This document shows positions 35,391-44,838 of a stretch of 64,000 nt of DNA, piece by piece. Made by a program: the position numbers and the translations under genes. Numbering within the stretch: the stretch's first letter is position 1; the number at the start of each line of letters is the position of its first letter. The notes under the pieces are model-generated. The model had not been told where the DNA came from and ran no database searches. It worked only from the letters and a program-made list of their open reading frames with translations. The DNA comes from VRUB01 sp046758085 (GTDB taxonomy: Bacteria; Pseudomonadota; Gammaproteobacteria; Acidiferrobacterales; SPGG2), in NCBI GenBank assembly GCA_046758085.1, contig JBHHZP010000001.1:1-64000 (forward strand). Direction: 5' to 3'.

Positions 35391-36698
35391 ATGATTAAGA
35401 CACGCGCAAGAGTTCTCACCGCCCTGGTCCTGCTCGCGGCGGGCACCTTACCGAGCCTGGTGTCTGCCGACGAAGGGTCGAGCCTGAATTCCGGTGATAC
35501 CGCGTGGATGCTCACTGCGACAGCACTGGTCCTGTTCATGACCATACCTGGGCTCGCCCTGTTCTACGCGGGCATGGTGCGCGCCAAGAACGTGTTATCG
35601 GTGATGATGCAGTGTTTCGCCATCGCCTGCTTGATGACAATATTGTGGGCGTTGTACGGCTACAGCATAGCCTTCGGCGGCGAGGGCGCCTACTGGGGCG
35701 GACTGAGCAAAGCGTTTCTGATGGGCGTCAAGGTCGACACATTGAACGGCTCGATTCCTGAAACCGTCTTCATGACTTTTCAGATGACCTTTGCCATCAT
35801 CACGCCCGCGCTGATCGTCGGTGCCTTCGCCGAGCGTATGAAGTTCTCGGCCATGCTCTGGTTCATGGCTATCTGGCTGACTGTTGTTTATGCGCCTATC
35901 GCTCACTGGGTGTGGGGTGAGGGCGGCTGGCTAGGGGACCGGGGTATTCTGGATTTCGCAGGCGGCACGGTGGTACATATCAATGCCGGCACAGCTGGTC
36001 TTATGGCCGCCCTCGTATTGGGCCCGCGCAAAGGCTATCCGCGAACGGCTATGCCGCCGCACAACCTCGGGTTAACGCTGATCGGGGCATCGATGCTGTG
36101 GGTCGGCTGGTTCGGGTTCAACGCCGGCAGCGAGCTGGCCGCCGATGGCGTCGCCGGGATGGCGATGGCCGTAACGCAGATTGCGACTGCCACGGCTGCG
36201 CTGGCGTGGATGTTCTCGGAGTGGGTGAGCCACGGCAAGCCGAGCGTGCTGGGAATTGCCTCCGGTGCGGTCGCGGGCCTAGTCGCTATTACGCCGGCCT
36301 CGGGCTCCGTCGGGCCCATGGGGGCGCTCGTGATCGGCGCGGCCGCCGGTGTCGGCGCTTTCCTGGCCTCCACCCGCATTAAGCGCGCGCTCGGCTATGA
36401 TGACTCGCTCGACGTCTTTGGCGTTCACGCCGTCGGCGGAATCATCGGGGCGTTGTCGACCGGCGTGTTTGCCGCCACCGCACTCGGGGGCGCCGGCTTC
36501 GGTGACGGCATCGACGGCATCGCTGCGCAGGTCGGCGTGCAGTTCATCGGGGTCATCGCCACCGTTGTCTACACCGGTGTGGTGAGCCTCATCATATTGA
36601 AGGGGCTGGATCTGATAATGGGACTGCGCATAACCGAGGAACAGGAGAGCGAGGGCATCGATCTTGCCCTGCACGACGAAAAGGGATACAACTGGTAG
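35391..36698 (+). CDS. amtB: Ammonium transporter (Amt)
   Basis: A 435-residue inner-membrane ammonium channel. A signal-peptide-like N-terminus (LTALVLLAAGTLPSLVSADE) precedes eleven membrane helices. The twin-histidine pore residues are in VVHINAGTAGL and FGVHAVGGIIGAL. The start is ATG 35391, 33 bp after glnK, with which it is co-transcribed; an in-frame TTG six bases upstream is less likely. GlnK binds the cytoplasmic face and closes the pore when nitrogen is plentiful. Confidence 0.96.
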   Translation: MIKTRARVLTALVLLAAGTLPSLVSADEGSSLNSGDTAWMLTATALVLFMTIPGLALFYAGMVRAKNVLSVMMQCFAIACLMTILWALYGYSIAFGGEGAYWGGLSKAFLMGVKVDTLNGSIPETVFMTFQMTFAIITPALIVGAFAERMKFSAMLWFMAIWLTVVYAPIAHWVWGEGGWLGDRGILDFAGGTVVHINAGTAGLMAALVLGPRKGYPRTAMPPHNLGLTLIGASMLWVGWFGFNAGSELAADGVAGMAMAVTQIATATAALAWMFSEWVSHGKPSVLGIASGAVAGLVAITPASGSVGPMGALVIGAAAGVGAFLASTRIKRALGYDDSLDVFGVHAVGGIIGALSTGVFAATALGGAGFGDGIDGIAAQVGVQFIGVIATVVYTGVVSLIILKGLDLIMGLRITEEQESEGIDLALHDEKGYNW

Positions 36699-36721
36699 GA
36701 AAATTTACGTGGTTGTTGGAT

Positions 36722-36749
36722 AGGCGGGCACCCTAGTGCCCGCCTTTTT
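36722..36749 (+). terminator. Rho-independent terminator of glnK-amt
   Basis: AGGCGGGCAC, loop CCTA, GTGCCCGCCT form a perfect 10-bp stem followed directly by TTTT and G, 24 bp after the amt stop. Placed between converging genes, it should stop transcription from the plus side. Confidence 0.9.
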
Positions 36750-36786
36750 GTTTACGCGCGCAGCGCCGCCATGCGGTCGCCGGTGT

Positions 36787-38214
36787 CTACATCGCGAGCC
36801 CGAGCAAAGGCTGCTTCAGCGGTTTATTGTTGACCAGCACACGACCACTAAGGAACGATGCGCTGATCTTGTAGTGCGAGCCAGCCGGGATAAGATGCTT
36901 GGTGAAGCTATTTCTTGACAAGTACGAAGGATAGGCCTGGTCAACGATCTTGGCCATGACGCTCGGCGTGAGCTGGGCCGCCTCGCGTGGGGTGAGCAGA
37001 CCCCTCTTCTTATAGACCTCGACATCTTGCCGAATCTGTGGCGCCAGAATGGCCTTGACCATGCTCGGCGGAATCGAAAGCTTGGCGCTACCCTGCAGCG
37101 CGGTCACGAGCAACATGAGGTTTTGCCCAACGTCCACGTTGCTGCCATCCAGCACCAGCTTGGCTGTGCCCGTCAGCTCGCCCTCACCGGAGCTGAAGTT
37201 CAGGTTGGTGATCTCGATCTCCGGGGCGTTTTTCGACAGCTTGGCAAAGAGCTTCATGGTTTCGGCGGCCACCATCATCGACGCTTGCTCTTGCGGCAAC
37301 GCACGCTTGGAAATCTGACTGACCTTTTGCTCGTATTGGCGCAGCGTCTTGATGTTGAGCTTGCGCACTACAAGCGTCATGTGCCCGGGACCGTATGTGC
37401 GTTCACCGACTTTTATGCCTTTGACCCGGTACTTGACGGTTGTACTAAGGTTCTTGCCCGCGGGCTTTGAGGCGCTGCTAAAACGCAGCCCACTGATTTT
37501 GATATCGTCACCGAGCTCGAACTTTCCTATTTGCAGAGTGCTGTTGCCGAACATCATGCCGCCGGTGCCCGCCCTCGCGTCGGATCGGAAGCTGATCTTC
37601 TTGATGGCGACCTTGCCGCTCTTCTCAAGCGACATCATCACGCCCGGTGAGCGCAGGTCGATATTGATGCTCTGCCCTCCCTGTCTGAGCCGAATACTCC
37701 CGGTCAAGCCGCGCCAATTAAAACTACTACCGCCCGACTTCCCCTTATTTCGGCTCGCTAAAACGCTAAGCGCGGTGTCGGCATTTCCGTTAAAGCTGAC
37801 CACCGTATCGGCCTTAATGACGGATCCCTGCTTGATGAATGCCTTGGCCAAGTCTGAACCGGTACCTTTCTTTGCGACCATACTGACCTGGGTGTTCACG
37901 AACGCCAATGCCGGTGTGAGCTGCAGCTCACCTTGCAGTATCCGGCTGATCGCAATCGGCCCATGTTCGATCTCGCTGGTCAGCCTAAAGCCGAACGGCA
38001 CGCGCGGCATCTGAATCGTGGTTTCGGAGCTCGAGCTAAGCCAGCCGCGCTCGTAACGCTTGGTAGTGAATGCGGCGGTGCTGTTGGCGGACATCTGCTG
38101 CACCATTTCGGTGTAGGCTTTTTCCATCTGCATGCCGAACCAGAATGGCGCGGCGCCCGCAGCCACTACAAGCAGGAGCAAGACAACGCCGAGAGCTATT
38201 CCAATCTTTTTCAT
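36787..38214 (-). CDS. YdgA/DUF945 family protein
   Basis: A 475-residue protein beginning with a signal-anchor hydrophobic segment (KKIGIALGVVLLLLVVAAGAA) and a long beta-rich exported portion typical of DUF945 (YdgA-like). These proteins are found at the envelope of gammaproteobacteria, with unclear function. The start is set at ATG 38214, which follows GGGGAAAA; a TTG four codons upstream also opens the frame. It is monocistronic and converges on amt across the terminator. Confidence 0.82.
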   Translation of the reverse strand: MKKIGIALGVVLLLLVVAAGAAPFWFGMQMEKAYTEMVQQMSANSTAAFTTKRYERGWLSSSSETTIQMPRVPFGFRLTSEIEHGPIAISRILQGELQLTPALAFVNTQVSMVAKKGTGSDLAKAFIKQGSVIKADTVVSFNGNADTALSVLASRNKGKSGGSSFNWRGLTGSIRLRQGGQSINIDLRSPGVMMSLEKSGKVAIKKISFRSDARAGTGGMMFGNSTLQIGKFELGDDIKISGLRFSSASKPAGKNLSTTVKYRVKGIKVGERTYGPGHMTLVVRKLNIKTLRQYEQKVSQISKRALPQEQASMMVAAETMKLFAKLSKNAPEIEITNLNFSSGEGELTGTAKLVLDGSNVDVGQNLMLLVTALQGSAKLSIPPSMVKAILAPQIRQDVEVYKKRGLLTPREAAQLTPSVMAKIVDQAYPSYLSRNSFTKHLIPAGSHYKISASFLSGRVLVNNKPLKQPLLGLAM

Positions 38215-38346
38215 GCTTTTCCCCAAGGTGGGTTCAACTCGTGTCTCCTGGTTAAGTATAGGAAATCTGATGCAAGTTACAGCCCTGGGATGGGCCGGCC
38301 GGGCGCAATCTCGCTACCGACCCCTGCCGGGTGAGAACGCGGCGGG

Positions 38347-39198
38347 CTAGCCCACAGCCTCAAGGAAAAATGTGGGGGCCACCATCGCCGCCTTGTGGAT
38401 CGAGTGATTATAGTAGCGCGTGGGAAACGTCTTCTGCGCGGCCGCGTGCTCGCGATAGCTGATTCCCGGAATTTTCTTGCACGCCAGGGTGGCGGTCCAC
38501 CACCCCGAGGGGTAGGTGCACTGCGGGAAATGAAGGCTCGCCACCTCCGGGAAGCCGGCGGCGGCCATGGCGCTACGCATGTTTTTGATCAGATCGAGGT
38601 GGTACAGCGGTGATTCGCTTTGTGCCACTACCACGCCGTGCGCCCCGAGAGCCTTGAAGCAGCCGGCATAGAATGCCTGTGAGTACAGCCCAGCCGCCGG
38701 TCCAACCGGATCGGTGGAGTCGATAATAATGACGTCATAGCTCTCCGGAGCGGCGCCGGTGACCCATTTGATCCCGTCGGTGAAATGGAAGCGCGCCCGC
38801 GAATCATTGTTTGCCTCACACAGTTCGGGGAAAAAACGTTCCGCTACGCGGGTGACGCGTTCATCGATCTCGACCATTTCGACGGTTTGCAAGTCCGCAT
38901 GCCGCAATGCCTCTCTCAGCGTGCCACAGTCACCGCCACCGATCACCAGTACCCGTCGTGGTTGCGGGTGCGTGAACAAGGCCGGGTGGACCAACATTTC
39001 GTGATAAATGAAGTTGTCGCGGTCGGTAAGCATAACCAGACCATCCAGTGTCATGAGGGTGCCGAAGAATTCGGTTTCGTAGACTTCAATTAGCTGGTAT
39101 GGCGTCTGTTCCTCGTACACCTTTTCTTTGAGTTTCATCGAAAACGCAGACCCCCCCTCGGGACATTCCTCGGTGTACCAGCTGTTATCGATCGTCAT
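38347..39198 (-). CDS. speE: Spermidine synthase
   Basis: A 283-residue cytosolic aminopropyltransferase that makes spermidine from putrescine and decarboxylated SAM. Seen are the N-terminal beta region QTPYQLIEVYETEFFGTLM, the SAM-like binding motif RVLVIGGGDCGTLREALRH (near 83), VEIDERV, and DSTDPVGPAAGLYS with the catalytic Asp. Length is typical. Its start faces that of speA across about 140 bp, a natural pairing for polyamine biosynthesis. Confidence 0.96.
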   Translation of the reverse strand: MTIDNSWYTEECPEGGSAFSMKLKEKVYEEQTPYQLIEVYETEFFGTLMTLDGLVMLTDRDNFIYHEMLVHPALFTHPQPRRVLVIGGGDCGTLREALRHADLQTVEMVEIDERVTRVAERFFPELCEANNDSRARFHFTDGIKWVTGAAPESYDVIIIDSTDPVGPAAGLYSQAFYAGCFKALGAHGVVVAQSESPLYHLDLIKNMRSAMAAAGFPEVASLHFPQCTYPSGWWTATLACKKIPGISYREHAAAQKTFPTRYYNHSIHKAAMVAPTFFLEAVG

Positions 39199-39212
39199 GA
39201 CATTTACTCCGC

Positions 39213-39333
39213 AGATTCAGATGCAATCGGCAAGATACAAGATACAAGTCGCCCCGGGCAAGCAGCGCTTACGTTCCTTTCTTGGTCGTAATATCTCATA
39301 ATCTGGCATCTTTAATCTTGGATCTTGCATCTG
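39213..39333. repeat. Inverted simple-repeat region between speE and speA
   Basis: CAGATGCAA at 39218-39226 is the exact inverse of TTGCATCTG at 39325-39333. Inside both ends lie AAGATACAAGATACAAG on the left and ATCTTTAATCTTGGATCTTG on the right, imperfect inverted repeats of an AAGAT(A/C)CAAGAT motif. This fills most of the divergent promoter region of the two polyamine genes and may be a short repeat element or a regulatory site. Confidence 0.6.
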
Positions 39334-39339
39334 TCTTTC

Positions 39340-41229
39340 ATGAGCGACTGGGATATCGACAAGGCACGCCGGCTTTATAACGTAGCCCGCTGGAGTGGCG
39401 GATATTTTGACATAAACTCGCACGGCAATCTGGTCGCTCGGCCCACCGGGCGCGACGACGGGCCTGAGATCGACCTTTACCTGCTTAACGATGACATCAA
39501 GGCACGAGGGCTCACCTTGCCGGCCCTGGTGCGCTTTTCCGGCATCTTGCATGATCGCGTGCGACAGCTCAACGAGGCTTTCACCCGGGCCATGACGGCT
39601 GACGACTACCGCGGCCACTTTAGCCCCGTCTATCCGATCAAGGTAAATCAACAACGCAGTGTGATCGCCGAGATCCTGCGTCACGAAAATAACGGCGTCG
39701 GCCTTGAAGCGGGCAGCAAGCCGGAGCTGATGGTGGTGCTGGCGCAGTCGTATTCTCGTGGCGTCATTGTCTGTAATGGTTACAAAGACAGGGAGTACAT
39801 TCGCCTGGCGCTTATCGGTAAGCAACTGGGTCACGAGGTCTACATTGTCGTGGAGAAACTTAACGAGCTGGACCTTATCGTGGAGGAGTCGCGCGCACTC
39901 GGCGTTGAGCCATTAATCGGGGTGCGCGTGCGATTGGCATCACTCGGCGCGGGCAAGTGGCAAAATACCGGCGGTGAGAAATCCAAGTTTGGCCTATCGG
40001 CAGCCGAGCTGTTGCGTGTTGTGCAACACCTGCGTGACGCGGGCATGCTGGACGCGTTGCAAATGATGCACTTTCACATGGGTTCGCAGATACCCAATAT
40101 CGGACACATACAGGTCGGTATGCGCGAGGCGGCGCGTTACTACGCGGCACTACGCGAGCTGGGTGTAGCTATTCGGTGCGTTAACGTAGGCGGTGGCCTC
40201 GGTGTGGATTATGAGGGGTCCCGTTCCAGAAGCTTTTGCTCCATGAATTACAGCGTGCAGGAGTACGCCAATAACATCGTGCACGCACTGTGGGAGATCT
40301 GCAGCGCGCACGGCCTGCCACATCCTGACCTCATCTCGGAGTCGGGTCGGGCAATGACCGCACACCACGCGCTGCTGATCACCAATGTCGTCGATGTGGA
40401 ACGTTCCCCGCATGCGCAGTTTATGGAGGCGCCGGGACCAGGCGAAGCCCAGATCATTTGCGACATGTGGGAGGGGCTCCAGAGTCTGGGCGAGCGCGCC
40501 CCGATCGAGGTCTACCACGATGCCGTCTACCGGCTGTCCGAGGCGCAGGCCATGTTCAGTCACGGTGAGCTCACGCTCTCGCAGCGCGCCTGCGCCGAGC
40601 AGATCTGCTATGCGACTTTTGAGAAAGTACGTGAGCAGCTGCAGCCCGCGCTGAAGGCGCACCGCGAGGTCCTTGATGAGTTGAGCGAAAAGCTGGCGGA
40701 CAAGTACTTTTGCAACTTTTCGTTGTTCCAGTCGATCCCGGATGTATGGGCGATCGATCAGATATTTCCCGTCATGCCATTGCACCGCCTTCACGAGCGC
40801 CCGACACGGCACGCTGTACTGCGGGACATCACCTGCGATTCGGACGGTCGCGTGGACCTGTATGTCAACGCTGAAGGCGTGGGGCCGGTTTTGCCTTTGC
40901 ATGCCGTTGACGGCAAGGCCCCCTATCTATTGGGTATCTTCCTGGTTGGCGCCTATCAGGAGATACTGGGTGACATGCACAATCTTTTCGGCGATACAGC
41001 CTCGGTGCACGTCGAACTGTTAGCGGATGGAGGCTGTCAACTGGAGCAACCCCTACGTGGAGACGATGTCAGCTCGGTTCTGCGCTACGTGCACTTCCTC
41101 CCGGAAGAGTTGCTTGCGGACTATCGCCGAAAAACCGAGCAGGCCTCGTGGTTGAGCAAGGCAGAAAGACAGACCTGCCTGAGCATCCTGGTGTCGGGCC
41201 TGCAGGGCTATACCTATCTGGAAGACTAA
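39340..41229 (+). CDS. speA: Biosynthetic arginine decarboxylase
   Basis: A 629-residue PLP enzyme converting arginine to agmatine, the first step to putrescine. The PLP-binding lysine is in YPIKVNQQ (near residue 97); HFHMGSQIPN (near 245) and RCVNVGGGLGVDYEGS (near 283) form the cofactor-phosphate and barrel motifs, and SESGRAMTAHHALL lies later. The length and pattern are those of the long SpeA type. The start is set at ATG 39340; an in-frame TTG at 39325 is less likely. It is divergent from speE. Confidence 0.95.
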   Translation: MSDWDIDKARRLYNVARWSGGYFDINSHGNLVARPTGRDDGPEIDLYLLNDDIKARGLTLPALVRFSGILHDRVRQLNEAFTRAMTADDYRGHFSPVYPIKVNQQRSVIAEILRHENNGVGLEAGSKPELMVVLAQSYSRGVIVCNGYKDREYIRLALIGKQLGHEVYIVVEKLNELDLIVEESRALGVEPLIGVRVRLASLGAGKWQNTGGEKSKFGLSAAELLRVVQHLRDAGMLDALQMMHFHMGSQIPNIGHIQVGMREAARYYAALRELGVAIRCVNVGGGLGVDYEGSRSRSFCSMNYSVQEYANNIVHALWEICSAHGLPHPDLISESGRAMTAHHALLITNVVDVERSPHAQFMEAPGPGEAQIICDMWEGLQSLGERAPIEVYHDAVYRLSEAQAMFSHGELTLSQRACAEQICYATFEKVREQLQPALKAHREVLDELSEKLADKYFCNFSLFQSIPDVWAIDQIFPVMPLHRLHERPTRHAVLRDITCDSDGRVDLYVNAEGVGPVLPLHAVDGKAPYLLGIFLVGAYQEILGDMHNLFGDTASVHVELLADGGCQLEQPLRGDDVSSVLRYVHFLPEELLADYRRKTEQASWLSKAERQTCLSILVSGLQGYTYLED

Positions 41230-41494
41230 TCCGGTTAATACCGCACACTCACCGTGGAGGCCACGATGATCACAGAGCAAACGAATATGCGCACAGTCAC
41301 GGGCGGCGGCCGACCAGGAATATAAACGATCACGCCATATCCGATTGCACCACCAGGGTGATACTGTTTGAACATTTTTCTCCGTGCTCTCCTGGCGCTG
41401 ACCCGGTGCCGTGCGCGGCGCCAACAGCCTGTCACTATGGCCGCGCTCGAAACAGGCCGACCGCGATCATGCTTACGTAAGCAGGAGTCTCACA
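41230..41494. other. Short non-coding spacer after speA
   Basis: About 265 bp between speA and the beta-hydroxyacid dehydrogenase gene. No gene or convincing terminator is evident. Direct upstream of the next gene GCAGGAGT at 41481-41488 is its ribosome binding site. Confidence 0.4.
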
Positions 41495-42397
41495 ATGAAA
41501 ACAGGCTTCATTGGATTGGGTGCCATGGGCGCCCCCATGGCGGTTAACCTCCACAAAGCCGGGCAGCTGCGTGCGGCGTGGAACCGCACACAGGTGACCG
41601 CCGCAGCCATAGCCTCCGCGAGCGGACTCGCGCTCGCAGCCGGGCCCGGCCCGCTCGCCCAGGAGTGTGACCTCATCATAACGAGTGTCTCCGATGATGC
41701 GGCGTTGCTGGAGGTCGTCGATGCGTTGGTGCCTGGCATGGCTGCGGGCAAGATTATGGTAGATACATCGACAGTGAGTTCCACGACCGCACGGGAGGCG
41801 GCAGCGCGCCTTGCCTCAGTAAACGCCGCCTTTCTGGATGCGCCGGTATCGGGCGGCGTGGAAGGTGCACGCCAGGGCAAGCTGGTGATGATGGTCGGCG
41901 GCGATGCCGCCGTGCTTGCACGTGCGCGCGCGGTCTTGTCTGCTGTGGCATCCAAGATCACCCACATCGGACCGGTGGGCAGCGGTCAGGGGGTGAAGGC
42001 CGTGAATCAACTGATGGTGGCCGGAATCAACCAGGCGGTGGCGGAATCACTCGCATTCGGGCAGGCCCTGGGCTTGCCGATGGACAAGGTGATCGATGTC
42101 CTGGGGACCGGCGCGGCATCCAGCTGGTTCCTGGCGCACCGCGGTGCGAGCATGCTCAATCATGAGTTCGTCCCCGGCTTCAAGGTGGCCCTGCATCACA
42201 AGGATCTCTCGATCTGCAAGCACATGGCCGAGTCGTTGGCTGCGCAGCTGCCGCTTGTTGAGATGACCCTGGTGCATTACAAGCGATTGATGGAGGCAGG
42301 ATTGGGGGACGCCGACATATCCGCGTTGTTCCACCAGAAAAAATCGCTTTTCGGTGACGGCAACTCCGCTCAAGGCGTCCTTACCCCTCCCGTTTGA
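41495..42397 (+). CDS. NAD(P)-dependent beta-hydroxyacid dehydrogenase (3-HIBDH family)
   Basis: A 300-residue oxidoreductase of the 3-hydroxyisobutyrate/tartronate-semialdehyde dehydrogenase family. The N-terminal dinucleotide motif is GFIGLGAMGAPMAVNL; the substrate-binding DAPVSGGVEGARQGKLVMMVGGD segment lies near 120, and the catalytic lysine is in GQGVKAVNQLM (near 170). The start ATG 41495 follows GCAGGAGT; the frame upstream to 41411 is not required. Its last 17 bases overlap the convergent SPOR gene. The exact substrate cannot be told. Confidence 0.9.
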   Translation: MKTGFIGLGAMGAPMAVNLHKAGQLRAAWNRTQVTAAAIASASGLALAAGPGPLAQECDLIITSVSDDAALLEVVDALVPGMAAGKIMVDTSTVSSTTAREAAARLASVNAAFLDAPVSGGVEGARQGKLVMMVGGDAAVLARARAVLSAVASKITHIGPVGSGQGVKAVNQLMVAGINQAVAESLAFGQALGLPMDKVIDVLGTGAASSWFLAHRGASMLNHEFVPGFKVALHHKDLSICKHMAESLAAQLPLVEMTLVHYKRLMEAGLGDADISALFHQKKSLFGDGNSAQGVLTPPV

Positions 42398-42971
42398 CCT
42401 TGAGCCGCAACGCCTCGATGCCGAGCTCGCGCAGGCGCGCGTTGGCGGTATTGAGCTCCGCGAGGTTATCGTACGGTCCCAGGCGCACGCGGTAGAACTC
42501 GCCTTTTCCCTCAATCGTTACTTTCTGGATGTGCGTGACCAGGCCATTCAATGCGAGCCTTGCCTTTAGACGGTCGGCATCCTCGAACCTGGCAAACGAC
42601 GCCGCCTGCAGGACATAACGCACACTAGCGTCCGGTGCTTTTACTGGCTTTTTTTGCGGCAACGGCTCCGCCTCCGGCAGCACGGTCTCGATCTCCGGCA
42701 AGATGGTGTAGAAATCGAACTTGGGCATGCGAACTTTAGTCGGGCTTGCAGCGCTAGGAATCTTCGTGTTGCTTCGATCCGGCGGCTTGTGCGCGCGGCT
42801 GATGAGTGTGCCCAAACCACTACCGGGCGAGGTACCGCGGTAGGCAAAAACCGTGACCAGCGCGGTTAGCACGATACCGATCGTTAGACCGAGTACCAGA
42901 AACGCCCACGGCGGCAGTTTCTTGATTTTGCGGCGCCGTCTTGCCGTCTTGGCGCGTTTCTTGCGGACCAT
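42381..42971 (-). CDS. SPOR domain-containing membrane protein
   Basis: A 196-residue protein: basic N-terminus (KKRAKTARRRRKIKK), one membrane helix (about 20-45), a long periplasmic linker, and a C-terminal SPOR domain (VRYVLQAASFARFEDADRLKARL to VRLGPYDNLAELNTA), which binds denuded peptidoglycan at division sites. This topology matches FtsN/DamX-like division proteins. The start is at 42971. It lies 10 bp downstream of argS on the same strand, an arrangement seen in other gammaproteobacteria where an FtsN-type gene follows argS. Confidence 0.88.
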   Translation of the reverse strand: MVRKKRAKTARRRRKIKKLPPWAFLVLGLTIGIVLTALVTVFAYRGTSPGSGLGTLISRAHKPPDRSNTKIPSAASPTKVRMPKFDFYTILPEIETVLPEAEPLPQKKPVKAPDASVRYVLQAASFARFEDADRLKARLALNGLVTHIQKVTIEGKGEFYRVRLGPYDNLAELNTANARLRELGIEALRLKVKREG

Positions 42972-42981
42972 GCGTTTTATC

Positions 42982-44739
42982 CTACATGCTCTGCGGTGCG
43001 GATACCGCCAGCAAGCCCAGGCCGTTGGCGATCACCTGCCGTGTTGCGCCGATGAGGTTCAGCCGTGCGTCGCGCACGTCCGCGGAGTCGACCAGAAACG
43101 TATGCGCGTTATAATAAGTATGGAAGTCATTCGCCAGCTCGCGAAGGTAATGACACAGCTGATGCGGTTCATACATCGTTGCCGCTGCTTCAACCACTTC
43201 CGGGTAGCGCGCCAACGTCGCAAGCAGTGCCTGCTCGTGCGCCTCCACCAGAAGCTCTACATGGGCGAGACCGTTTTCCCGGTCGTAAGCCAGGTTTTTT
43301 TCCTTTAGCTGGTGGAACACGCTACATATGCGCGCATGCGCATATTGCACGTAATAAACCGGATTGTCGGCAGACTGTGACTTAGCTAAATCGATATCAA
43401 AGTCCATGTGCTGTTCGCACTTGCGCATGACGTAGAAAAAGCGGGCAGCGTCTTTACCGACCTCGCGAACCAGTTCCCGCAGCGTGACAAACTCGCCGCT
43501 GCGGGTAGACATCTGTACCTTTTCGCCACCGCGATAAAGCGTGGCGAACTGCACCAGCAAGACATGCAGCCTCGAGGCATCGTCACCGATGGCCGTGAGC
43601 GCCGCCTTCACACGTGGCACGTAGCCGTGGTGATCAGCACCCCATACATCGATTACCTGCTCATACCCGCGCTCGAGCTTATCCATGTGATAGGCGATAT
43701 CCGATGCAAAGTAAGTGGTCTGGCCGTTCTCGCGCACGACCACGCGGTTCTTCTCGTCACCGTAATCCGTCGAGCGGAACCACAAGGCGCCACCTTGCTC
43801 GTACACATGCCCCGACCTTCGCAAGCGTTCGATGGCACGATCCACCGCGCCACTGTCCGTAAGCGAGCGTTCGGAGAACCACAGGTCGTAGACCACGCCA
43901 AACTCCTCGAGGTCCCGGTGTATATCGACTAGTATGATGCTTAGCGCCCGGTCGTAGATAACACGATACAGTTGCTCCCCGAGTAACAGCTTGGCGCGCG
44001 TAATCAGTGCGTCAATGTGGATCTCATTGTCACCTTCGGGTGCATCCGCGGGCACGTCGTGCAAGACCTGCGAGGCGCGACATAGCAACGCCGCAGCGTG
44101 CTCGCGATGGAGTTCGGCGGCGATGTCATAGACATAATCGCCTGCGTAGCCGCTCTTGGGAAAGCTGATCTCCTCACCACACAGCTCGAGGCAGCGCAAC
44201 CACACGCTGGTGGCGAGGATGTCCATCTGGCGCCCGGCATCATTTACGTAATACTCGCGGTGCACCTTGAATCCAACCGCCTCTAATAAGTCTGCCACCG
44301 TCGCGCCGTAGGCGGCGCCGCGCCCGTGACCCACGTGCAATGGCCCGGTGGGATTGGCGGAGACAAACTCGACCTGCACCGCACGCCCGCCGCCGAGATG
44401 GCTGCGACCGTAATCAACGCCGGCATCCAGGATCTCGCGCACCACGGTTTGGAGTGCGCCCTTGGTGAGGACGAAATTAATAAATCCGGGCCCAGCGATG
44501 TTTACGTGCTCGACATGCCCGGAATCGGGAAGCCGCTTCACGATCTCTTGCGCAAGCTCGCGCGGAGGCACGTGTGCCTTTGCGGCGAGCGCCAATGCCA
44601 CGTTGCTGGCAAAATCGCCGTACCCCTCGTGGCGCGGGTGTTCGACGCTGATTGTTACGCCGTGGTTCGCCACCAGCACGCCGTCGCGTTCCAATTCCGC
44701 TATGGCCTCGGTGAGCAATTTGCGCAGATGTTGTTTCAC
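42982..44739 (-). CDS. argS: Arginyl-tRNA synthetase
   Basis: A 585-residue class I aminoacyl-tRNA synthetase. The HIGH-like signature is [21 protein letters not shown] (near 130); the KMSKS counterpart is the weak [13 protein letters not shown] (near 385), common in ArgRS. An N-terminal additional domain ([14 protein letters not shown]) and a C-terminal anticodon-binding DALR domain ([20 protein letters not shown]) complete the layout. Start at ATG 44739. It precedes the SPOR gene by 10 bp. Confidence 0.96.
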   Translation of the reverse strand: MKQHLRKLLTEAIAELERDGVLVANHGVTISVEHPRHEGYGDFASNVALALAAKAHVPPRELAQEIVKRLPDSGHVEHVNIAGPGFINFVLTKGALQTVVREILDAGVDYGRSHLGGGRAVQVEFVSANPTGPLHVGHGRGAAYGATVADLLEAVGFKVHREYYVNDAGRQMDILATSVWLRCLELCGEEISFPKSGYAGDYVYDIAAELHREHAAALLCRASQVLHDVPADAPEGDNEIHIDALITRAKLLLGEQLYRVIYDRALSIILVDIHRDLEEFGVVYDLWFSERSLTDSGAVDRAIERLRRSGHVYEQGGALWFRSTDYGDEKNRVVVRENGQTTYFASDIAYHMDKLERGYEQVIDVWGADHHGYVPRVKAALTAIGDDASRLHVLLVQFATLYRGGEKVQMSTRSGEFVTLRELVREVGKDAARFFYVMRKCEQHMDFDIDLAKSQSADNPVYYVQYAHARICSVFHQLKEKNLAYDRENGLAHVELLVEAHEQALLATLARYPEVVEAAATMYEPHQLCHYLRELANDFHTYYNAHTFLVDSADVRDARLNLIGATRQVIANGLGLLAVSAPQSM

Positions 44740-44838
44740 CGCCTCTTCAGGTTCCAGGGTGGAGGGGATATTACAAGGGGTGCCGATTCTACAGAGCCGG
44801 TGACGTCATTCAAAGCGCGAACGCACGCATTGGGCCAT

